From IMG/VR virus record IMGVR_UViG_3300032323_000746, positions 1 through 37,261 of that record: a DNA stretch of 37,261 nucleotides. One strand, written 5' to 3'. Positions 14,035-19,517 of the stretch are shown here, in pieces. Under the pieces are notes generated by a model. That model was given only the letters and a program-made list of their open reading frames with translations. It did not search any database and had not been told where the DNA came from. Position 1 is the stretch's first letter. Every line of letters starts with the position of its first letter. Made by a program: the position numbers and the translations under genes. Source of the stretch: a virus.

Positions 14035-14786
14035 CAATAATCCCGCCCCTTAATTTGAACGAAACCGCCGGTATCGCGTTTTGCTTTGCCTTTGGCATAC
14101 AAGGCAACGACCACGCCGGCCGGCTCAATATGGCGAACATCGGTGTCGTCGCCGTCAACGACCGGCCACCCGCGAAATTCGGCCGGTATATCGCTCTGCT
14201 TTTGGAATACCACGGCCGCGCGTTTATTGGCCGGATTGATCAGGCCTTTAATTGATATCGGTTTCGGCGTGATAGCGGAAAATGAATACGTCAGATCATA
14301 GTTGCCGGCCGTTTTGCCCGTCAGGTTTCGGCTAGGGTGTTTTGTGTAATCGTAGAATTGCACGTCAGCGAACAATTGGAAAATTGTTTTCCCGTCAATC
14401 AGAATATTTTCAAACGGGATATCTGACGTGCCGTTCGGGCGAACCAAAGGGATCAGGCCAAGCTTTTCCGCACGGCGAGCGTGCGACCATACATCGGCGG
14501 CCATTGATAGCATAAACGCGCGCTGATTCTCGCGGAAAAATGCGGTTTTGGCCGCTCTGGCCGCTTGCACGGCATTAAACGCGCCACGGCCGGCCGATTT
14601 TAGACAGCCGTCGAAACAGCCGGCTAATTGTGCGAACGGACAAAGCTTTTCATCGGGCACTAGGTAGCATATGGCCGTCAAGTAGCCGATCTTTTGGCCT
14701 TTGATTGTTTTAGCGGACGATTCACCTAGAATCGGACGATAGGGTAAGCCTTCGCGTTTGAGCTGGAGTTTGAACGGGTTTTGCAT
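14034..14786 (-). CDS. gp88-like cysteine-containing phage protein
   Basis: A 250-residue protein with a Cys cluster, Cys40, Cys49, Cys57 and Cys61 (LCPFAQLAGCFDGCLKSAGR), a long helix (AARAAKTAFFRENQRAFMLS) and the segment VRPNGTSDIPFEN at about 115-127. I associate this pattern with the phage 'gene product 88'/DUF7227-type families. Their biochemical role is unknown to me; the Cys spacing would suit a metal or iron-sulphur site. AAGGGAACCGACC precedes the ATG, a leader repeated before two other genes of this operon. It is the largest gene of the leftward unit and may be its main effector. Confidence 0.65.
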   Translation of the reverse strand: MQNPFKLQLKREGLPYRPILGESSAKTIKGQKIGYLTAICYLVPDEKLCPFAQLAGCFDGCLKSAGRGAFNAVQAARAAKTAFFRENQRAFMLSMAADVWSHARRAEKLGLIPLVRPNGTSDIPFENILIDGKTIFQLFADVQFYDYTKHPSRNLTGKTAGNYDLTYSFSAITPKPISIKGLINPANKRAAVVFQKQSDIPAEFRGWPVVDGDDTDVRHIEPAGVVVALYAKGKAKRDTGGFVQIKGRDY

Positions 14787-14807
14787 GGTCGGTTCCCTTG
14801 TGATTGA

Positions 14808-15086
14808 TTAAATTGCTAATAATGCATCAAGTGCATGGCAATATATCTGCGCGTCATCAAGTAATGCAAAATCGCCGGCGCATACAGTGCCGCCGGTTTT
14901 GACGTGCAAATAAACCGAATAAAAGAAAACGGCGTCCGGATAATCCGTTGCGTTGACGTCCGCCATATCTAGCGTTGACAAGCTCTCGCACGCACGCGTG
15001 CCGTCCGACAGCGTGAATTCGGCGACTAGTGACAATTCGGTATCGTCATACTGCGATAAATCGCCGGCGTCATAAATTGTTTTCAT
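14808..15086 (-). CDS. Small acidic protein of unknown function
   Basis: A 92-residue, strongly acidic ORF (YDAGDLSQYDDTELSLVAEF, SLSTLDMADVNATDYPDAVF) with three Cys and no membrane segment. AGGGGAACCGACC stands before the ATG, matching the leader of its neighbours. An acidic compact protein in an early operon could mimic DNA or bind host proteins, but that is speculation. Family not recognised. Confidence 0.6.
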   Translation of the reverse strand: MKTIYDAGDLSQYDDTELSLVAEFTLSDGTRACESLSTLDMADVNATDYPDAVFFYSVYLHVKTGGTVCAGDFALLDDAQIYCHALDALLAI

Positions 15087-15105
15087 GGTCGGTTCCCCTA
15101 GTTAA

Positions 15106-15192
15106 TCAATAAGCAAGGCAAAGAAAAACAAAGACAGCAAGGCCGGCGAATCCAATTACTGCGCCGATTAAGTCGAGTAATGAAGGCTTCAT
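15106..15192 (-). CDS. 28-residue one-helix micropeptide
   Basis: ATG at 15192 reads MKPSLLDLIGAVIGFAGLAV and continues hydrophobic to CLAY then TGA: one membrane helix after a short polar start. AAGGG lies 6-7 nt upstream. It fits exactly between the 50- and 92-residue genes with short spacers. A second micropeptide of the same type closes the operon (13092-13151). Expression is unproven. Confidence 0.5.
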   Translation of the reverse strand: MKPSLLDLIGAVIGFAGLAVFVFLCLAY

Positions 15193-15204
15193 ATCGTGCC
15201 CTTA

Positions 15205-15357
15205 TTAGATAAAAGATAAGCCGGTAATGCGCAGAACATTGCCCATTTCGGTTTCGACGTCGATCGTGCCGAATGGATGAACCGCAAGGACGGTAACAAT
15301 GCGGATTTTGCCGTAAACGGGCATCTCAATTTTTTGGCCAACGGTAGGTTTTTGCAT
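15205..15357 (-). CDS. 50-residue first protein of the leftward operon
   Basis: ATG at 15357 with leader AAGGAAACCGACC. The product (begins MQKPTVGQKIEMPVYGKIRI) is beta-rich, with alternating hydrophobics (IVTVLAVHPFGTIDVETEMG), as in small SH3-like domains. It is the first gene after the strong promoter at 15426-15453, with an untranslated leader of about 60 nt. Function unknown. Confidence 0.6.
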   Translation of the reverse strand: MQKPTVGQKIEMPVYGKIRIVTVLAVHPFGTIDVETEMGNVLRITGLSFI

Positions 15358-15425
15358 GGTCGGTTTCCTTAAGTGATTAAAATTTAGGCAGTAAAATACT
15401 ACATAATGTTTTGCTGCTGAAAACC

Positions 15426-15453
15426 ATTATAGCGACAACAAAATAAATGTCAA
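15426..15453 (-). promoter_or_regulatory. Strong leftward sigma70-like promoter
   Basis: On the minus strand, TTGACA (15453-15448) and TATAAT (15431-15426) are both perfect consensus with a 16-nt spacer. Predicted start near 15419, about 60 nt before the first leftward gene. This is the best promoter match I see in the window. Confidence 0.8.
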
Positions 15454-15569
15454 GGATTGTTTTGCATTTATTTTCGTGTTTTTTGTAGCCGCGTTTGTCA
15501 GTTTGTTGGTAGCGAAAACGGAAGAAAACGCCAACGTGAAAACCCTGACTGAATGCGGCTTTTTGCTAT

Positions 15570-15587
15570 TTGTTGGCTATGTTGGCT
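15570..15587. repeat. Tandem 9-mer pair, inverted copy of the 15690 array
   Basis: TTGTTGGCT followed by ATGTTGGCT. Bases 15571-15587 are the exact reverse complement of 15690-15706, a 17-bp inverted repeat about 100 bp apart. Probably protein-binding half-sites. Confidence 0.75.
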
Positions 15588-15689
15588 GTTTTGTAGACTG
15601 AACCTATATAACTTCATTTTTGATATCATAATGCTAATAGAGTGTACGAATGGCAGCGCTGTCACGTTTGGCCAGCGATTTTAAACCAT

Positions 15690-15716
15690 AGCCAACATAG
15701 CCAACATTGCCAACAT
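15690..15716. repeat. Three tandem 9-bp repeats
   Basis: AGCCAACAT, AGCCAACAT and TGCCAACAT lie head to tail with no spacing. The same 9-mer recurs as part of the palindrome at 15971-15987. Tandem 9-mers of this kind are usual initiator or regulator binding arrays. Confidence 0.75.
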
Positions 15717-15738
15717 AGCAGAATGACAACACATAAAG

Positions 15739-15747
15739 TTATCCACA
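15739..15747 (+). promoter_or_regulatory. Perfect DnaA box
   Basis: TTATCCACA matches the strong Escherichia coli DnaA-binding consensus TTATNCACA exactly. It lies 24 bp before the first iteron, as in DnaA-assisted plasmid and phage origins. Confidence 0.7.
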
Positions 15748-15770
15748 GGTTTGGTAGCATTATGCTAACA

Positions 15771-15893
15771 GTTAGTGACCACTAACCTGTCATGTTAGTG
15801 ACCACTAACTTTGTAAGTGAGTACTCACTAACCTGGTTAGTTAGTGCTTACTAACTTGTTAGGCTGACAACATAAAAGTGAGTGCTCACTAAC
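15771..15893. repeat. Five phased iterons with CACTAAC arms
   Basis: Each iteron is an inverted repeat ending in CACTAAC (TACTAAC in the fourth). Two identical copies of GTTAGTGACCACTAAC lie at 15771-15786 and 15794-15809. The others are at 15813-15832, 15840-15855 and 15874-15893. Centres are 2 nt (first, second, fourth) or 6 nt (third, fifth). The right arms of the first four begin at 15780, 15803, 15826 and 15849, exactly 23 bp apart; the fifth is 38 bp on. Confidence 0.85.
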
Positions 15894-15970
15894 CTGGGGG
15901 GGGTGGGGGCCCGTGGCAGGCCGGTCGCGGTCACGGAGGTGTCAGAAGAAATTTTTTATTTTTTTAAAAA

Positions 15971-16008
15971 ATGTTGGTAGCCAACATTGCCCACAAATGC
16001 GCTAATAT
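15971..16008 (+). promoter_or_regulatory. Palindromic operator and -10 box before the late operon
   Basis: ATGTTGG-TAG-CCAACAT (15971-15987) is a perfect 7-bp inverted repeat that covers the place of a -35 box for the TAATAT at 16003-16008. No TTGACA-like hexamer is present, so a regulator binding the palindrome could activate or repress. Transcription would begin near 16015, the A of the terminase ATG. Confidence 0.5.
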
Positions 16009-16014
16009 GCATCC

Positions 16015-16470
16015 ATGTTCAAATCGATACCATTCTCACCGCGCAAAGTCGAGGCGACCGAAGCCAGGCTTCAGGCCATATATGACGCTGCTGCCTTGGG
16101 TCTGAAGGGCGACTCGCTTGCACTAGCTGCTGGTATGCTGCCCACCGAGTTCAGGCAATTGTGCGAGCTTGACCCGGCAGCGGATATGGCCGCCATGAAG
16201 GGCCGCGCCGACAGCGAGATGGAGGCCAGTGCCCACCTGCGTGAGGCAGCCCGCGCTGGCGACAGCAAGGCGGCGTTAGCTATCTTGCAGCACGCCCACG
16301 GCTGGACAGCGCGTCAGGAGATCAGCGTTGACATCACTAACAAGATCAGCATCACGCAGGCGCTGCAACAAGCACAAGAGCGCGTCTTGGACGGGCTGAT
16401 TACGGAACAGCAACCGGAGTATCTGGAACATGCCACAGCCAAAGAACGCGCTCGCGCCACCGTCGGTTAA
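16015..16470 (+). CDS. terS: Terminase small subunit
   Basis: A 151-residue protein with an N-terminal helix-turn-helix-like segment (IYDAAALGLKGDSLALAAGM) and the DSKAALAILQHAHGWTARQE segment common in phage small terminases. It recognises the packaging site on phage DNA and recruits the large subunit. No ribosome site precedes the ATG, which stands 7 nt after a TAATAT box, so a leaderless start is possible. The next gene overlaps by 41 nt. In P22-type phages the pac site often lies within this gene; I cannot locate it here. Confidence 0.75.
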   Translation: MFKSIPFSPRKVEATEARLQAIYDAAALGLKGDSLALAAGMLPTEFRQLCELDPAADMAAMKGRADSEMEASAHLREAARAGDSKAALAILQHAHGWTARQEISVDITNKISITQALQQAQERVLDGLITEQQPEYLEHATAKERARATVG

Positions 16471-17125
16471 CGTACTGCGTCAAGCAGTCGGTGCCGGCGA
16501 CTACGCCACCACACCCACTACGCCAATACAGACTTACTCGCCGCGCCCCGGCGTGACCTTTGTTGGGCAAGTGCATGGCGAACCCATGACGTTACCCTCC
16601 CGCATTAAGGCAGACGCTGCGCAATACGGCGCGTACTACGAAGGCACGGGCGGCGACAAGCTGCCGGGCGTGTCATACAAAGGATCATGGGACGACGCGG
16701 CGTCTAAGGCGGTCAAAGGCTACCCGTCAGAATTCTTGTTTACGCTGTTCACCAACACGGACGTAAACAAACAGAAAGACATACTGCCTAGCGACAAGAC
16801 GATATTTGACAGCATCTTGGAAAACCAAGACAAGTTCGGGTACTTTAAAGACCGCAAGTTTGATAGCAAGACCTTGGCGACTTTCCTGCAAAACATGGGG
16901 CCGGAATTCTTGCAAGAAGCCCAGCGCCCGGCGTCAAAGGAAAACGTGGCTGCGTTTCTGGATAGAGGCGAGCGCGACATGTGGGAGTCTGACGACACGC
17001 CCGCACGCCAGATGGCCAACAAAGCCAACGAGTACCGTCAACGCTGGTTGCTGTCGCAGCCCAAAGGCGTGTACTTTATAGGTTCCGACCACCTGCAAGA
17101 CTTGAAACGACTGCAAGGTAAATAA
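16430..17125 (+). CDS. Protein of unknown function between terminase subunits
   Basis: A 231-residue ORF that overlaps terS by 41 nt and shares one base with terL (TAATG). It is soluble and of mixed composition, with a disordered Pro/Thr-rich start (TPTTPIQTYSPRPG), a middle rich in Lys/Asp/Phe (DKFGYFKDRKFDSKTLATF) and a C-terminal helix (MANKANEYRQRWLLSQ). No nuclease, HTH or membrane motif is seen. Its place suggests a role in packaging or terminase assembly. It has no counterpart in P22 that I know. Confidence 0.7.
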   Translation: MPQPKNALAPPSVNVLRQAVGAGDYATTPTTPIQTYSPRPGVTFVGQVHGEPMTLPSRIKADAAQYGAYYEGTGGDKLPGVSYKGSWDDAASKAVKGYPSEFLFTLFTNTDVNKQKDILPSDKTIFDSILENQDKFGYFKDRKFDSKTLATFLQNMGPEFLQEAQRPASKENVAAFLDRGERDMWESDDTPARQMANKANEYRQRWLLSQPKGVYFIGSDHLQDLKRLQGK

Positions 17126-18663
17126 TGGCGCAACAGCCGATCTATGACGCCGAGGGCGAGCAGCTCCTAATGACGCGCCTTTGGGCGCCGACCATCGCTG
17201 ACGACCCCGAGGCGTTCGTGTTGTTCGCGTTCCCGTGGGGGCAGGCGAACACACCGCTGGCCAAGTTCAAAGGCCCGCGCACCTGGCAGCGCAAGATACT
17301 GCGCAGGATAGCCAGCCACATCCGAAACAACCGAGGTCAGATCGACATGGACGCGCTGCGTACTGCGGTCGCGTCCGGTCGAGGCATCGGTAAGTCGGCT
17401 CTGGTTAGCTGGCTCATCTTGTGGATGCTGACCACCCGCATCGGCTCCTCCGTAATCGTGAGCGCCAACAGTGAAGCGCAGCTGCGCTCAGTGACCTGGG
17501 GTGAGCTGACCAAGTGGCAGGCGATGGTGATTAACAACCACTGGTGGGAGATCAGCGCAACGAAACTGATCCCAGCTAAGTGGTTAACTGAACTGGTCGA
17601 GCGGGACTTGAAGAAAGGTACGCGCTACTGGGCAGCCGAGGGCAAGCTGTGGTCGGAAGAGAATCCGGACAGCTACGCGGGTGTGCACAACCACGACGGC
17701 ATGATGCTGATCTTTGACGAAGCGTCCGGTATTCCAGACGGCATCTGGTCGGTCGGTGCGGGCTTCTTTACAGAACCCATTTTAGACCGGTACTGGTTCG
17801 CGTTCAGTAACCCCCGGCGTAATCAAGGCTACTTCTACGAGTGCTTCCACGCCAAGCGTAACTTCTGGCACACGGAGAACATTGACTCCCGAACGGTCGA
17901 GGACACGGACAAGCAGATATATGAGCAGATCATTGCGGAGTATGGCGAGGATTCGCCACAGGCTAGGGTTGAGGTCTACGGTGAATTCCCATCGGCTGGC
18001 GAAGATCAGTTTATTGGTGCGTCTGCTGTCGACGATGCCGCCCAAAGGCCACGCTACAAGGACGAGACGGCGCCAATTGTTGTCGGCGTTGACCCAGCTC
18101 GCGGCGGCGCGGACGCAACCGTCATCGTCGTCCGGCAAGGACGGGATCTAATTGCGATCAAGCGGTACCACGGCGAGGACACCATGACAACAGTAGGCCG
18201 GGTGATTGACGCCATCGAAGAGTACCGCCCGGCACTGACGGTGATCGACGAAGGTGGTCTGGGCTACGGGGTACTTGACAGGCTAAAAGAACAGCGTTAC
18301 AAGGTGCGGGGAGTGAACTTCGGATGGAAGTCGAGCAAGCCTGTTATGTGGGGCAACAAGCGTGCTGAGATGTGGGGCGCGATGCGGGACTGGTTGAAAA
18401 CAGCCAGCATCCCTAACGATAGGCAGCTAAAAGCCGACCTGACTGGCCCGATGAAGAAGCCCGACTCGTCGGGAACAATCTATCTGGAAGGCAAGAAAGA
18501 GATGAAGTCGCGTGGCCTAGCCTCACCTGACGCAGCCGACGCGCTGGCAGTGACGTTCGCGTTCCCGGTAGCTGCCCGTGAATCAAGCTACGAACGGGCG
18601 GCACGGTCAACTCCGCGAGGGTACCAGCAGACGACAGTAGCAACTGGATGGATGGGGCACTAA
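17125..18663 (+). CDS. terL: Terminase large subunit
   Basis: A 512-residue packaging motor. ATPase Walker A is SGRGIGKSA (84-92) and Walker B MLIFDEAS (Asp198, Glu199). The nuclease domain has VGVDPARGGAD (Asp323), TVIDEGG (Asp375) and SPDAADAL (Asp469, Asp472), the acidic triad of RNase H-fold terminase nucleases. It pumps DNA into the prohead through the portal (19517) and cuts the concatemer. Complete, with all catalytic residues present. Headful cutting is inferred from the P22-like setting and circular assembly. Confidence 0.95.
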   Translation: MAQQPIYDAEGEQLLMTRLWAPTIADDPEAFVLFAFPWGQANTPLAKFKGPRTWQRKILRRIASHIRNNRGQIDMDALRTAVASGRGIGKSALVSWLILWMLTTRIGSSVIVSANSEAQLRSVTWGELTKWQAMVINNHWWEISATKLIPAKWLTELVERDLKKGTRYWAAEGKLWSEENPDSYAGVHNHDGMMLIFDEASGIPDGIWSVGAGFFTEPILDRYWFAFSNPRRNQGYFYECFHAKRNFWHTENIDSRTVEDTDKQIYEQIIAEYGEDSPQARVEVYGEFPSAGEDQFIGASAVDDAAQRPRYKDETAPIVVGVDPARGGADATVIVVRQGRDLIAIKRYHGEDTMTTVGRVIDAIEEYRPALTVIDEGGLGYGVLDRLKEQRYKVRGVNFGWKSSKPVMWGNKRAEMWGAMRDWLKTASIPNDRQLKADLTGPMKKPDSSGTIYLEGKKEMKSRGLASPDAADALAVTFAFPVAARESSYERAARSTPRGYQQTTVATGWMGH

Positions 18664-18664
18664 G

Positions 18665-18925
18665 ATGGCAACTAAAAAGAGTGTGTCGTTAAGTGTAGGC
18701 CGGGGCGAGAAGCTGCCGGTCAGTAAAGGCGCTGGCTTGACTGCCAAGGGGCGGGAGAAGTACAACCGCGAGACGGGCAGCAACTTGAAGGCGCCGGCAC
18801 CGAGTCCGAAGACGAAGGCAGACGAAGGGCGCAAGAAGTCGTTCTGCGCTCGAATGGGTGCCGTGGCGGCCAAGGCTAAAGACGGCGAACGAGCGAAAGC
18901 AGCTTTGAAAAGGTGGAAATGCTAA
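18665..18925 (+). CDS. Small basic protein near terminase (DUF6321-like)
   Basis: An 86-residue, Lys/Arg-rich protein with GLTAKGREKYNRETGSNLKA, SPKTKADEGRKKSFCARMGA and a terminal RAKAALKRWKC. I recognise this pattern from small proteins next to terminase or portal genes in many environmental podoviruses (DUF6321 in my memory). Possibly a nucleic-acid-associated packaging or head factor. It starts 2 nt after terL and its stop overlaps the next ATG by one base. Confidence 0.7.
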   Translation: MATKKSVSLSVGRGEKLPVSKGAGLTAKGREKYNRETGSNLKAPAPSPKTKADEGRKKSFCARMGAVAAKAKDGERAKAALKRWKC

Positions 18926-19080
18926 TGGCTACTAAACCAGGACTCTACGCAAACATTCACGCTAAACGCGAGCGCATTAAGGCTGGCTCTGGCGAGAAGA
19001 TGAGGAAACCCGGCGCACCCGGCGCGCCAACCGCAAAAGATTTTAAGCAGTCTGCTAAGACGGCTAAAAAGGGGAAGTAA
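18925..19080 (+). CDS. Small Lys/Gly-rich protein of unknown function
   Basis: A 51-residue ORF beginning MATKPGLYANIHAKRERIKA, rich in Lys, Gly and Pro, probably disordered. Its ATG shares one base with the previous stop (TAATG). Similar small basic ORFs cluster between terminase and portal in freshwater and marine podoviruses. No function known to me. Confidence 0.7.
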   Translation: MATKPGLYANIHAKRERIKAGSGEKMRKPGAPGAPTAKDFKQSAKTAKKGK

Positions 19081-19081
19081 G

Positions 19082-19390
19082 TTGAAGCATAAATTTGCAA
19101 ATAACGGCACTTTGCCTGCAAATTTGCGCTTAAATCAGCTTCGCTATGACGCAAAAAAGAAATACGGATTAAGTCTTGAAGATGTAAAATATTTGCGTGA
19201 GCAGCCTTGCGAAATTTGCGGGGCTAAAGCAAAAAAGATGTGTATTGACCACAAGATACCCGGCACATACCGAGGCGTATTGTGCCAACAGTGCAACACT
19301 CGTTTGGGTTGGCTTGAACGATTTGAAGATTTAATTTTGGACTACAAGGAAAGGGGGCCTCAAAATGCCACTAGTAAAAAGTGCAAGTAA
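19082..19390 (+). CDS. Endonuclease VII-like HNH nuclease
   Basis: A 102-residue protein with the phage T4 endonuclease VII signature: zinc ligands PCEICGAK (Cys43, Cys46) and LCQQCN (Cys68, Cys71), catalytic CIDH (Asp56, His57) and RGVLCQQCNTRLGW. Family members resolve branched DNA before packaging. Start is TTG at 19082; no in-frame ATG precedes the catalytic region, and a GGGGA ribosome site lies just upstream. The end overlaps the next gene by 26 nt. A homing role is possible but less likely, since it lies in a dense packaging operon. Confidence 0.85.
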   Translation: MKHKFANNGTLPANLRLNQLRYDAKKKYGLSLEDVKYLREQPCEICGAKAKKMCIDHKIPGTYRGVLCQQCNTRLGWLERFEDLILDYKERGPQNATSKKCK

Positions 19391-19517
19391 AGAGGCGTTC
19401 CGCAAAAACGTAGCCGCCGAAGTAAAATCCGGAAAACCGATAAAGCAAAGTGTTGCGATTGCATACGCCACCAAGCGATCAGCACAATCTAAGGCGCCAG
19501 CTAAAGGCAAAAAGTAA
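19365..19517 (+). CDS. Small conserved head-region protein
   Basis: A 50-residue basic ORF (MPLVKSASKEAFRKNVAAEV, KPIKQSVAIAYATKRSAQ). I recognise the MPLVKS...SV/AVAIA pattern as one of the most frequent small ORFs beside portal genes in uncultured aquatic phages. Function unknown. GGGGG lies before the ATG, and the stop overlaps the portal ATG by one base (TAATG). Confidence 0.75.
   Translation: MPLVKSASKEAFRKNVAAEVKSGKPIKQSVAIAYATKRSAQSKAPAKGKK

Larger units (their letters stand above)
15454..16014. other. Gene-free candidate replication origin and control region
   Basis: About 560 bp with no plausible gene on either strand. In order it holds tandem TGTTGGCT copies (15570-15587), three tandem AGCCAACAT-type 9-mers (15690-15716), a DnaA box (15739-15747), a perfect 6-bp inverted repeat TAGCAT/ATGCTA (15755-15767), five CACTAAC iterons (15771-15893), a G8-T-G5 run (15895-15909), an AT-only stretch (about 15951-15969) and a palindrome before the small terminase. 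DnaA box, phased iterons and adjacent AT-rich DNA together form a typical theta-origin layout. Origin function is inferred. Confidence 0.6.

Noticed and set aside
15454-16014. CRISPR array considered for the repeats in this region
   Set aside because: Units are 9-20 bp inverted repeats with short irregular spacing and no unique spacers; they fit protein-binding iterons.
19082-19390. Free-standing homing endonuclease
   Set aside because: The motif set is endonuclease VII (resolvase) with four zinc Cys, and the gene is tightly packed in the packaging operon.
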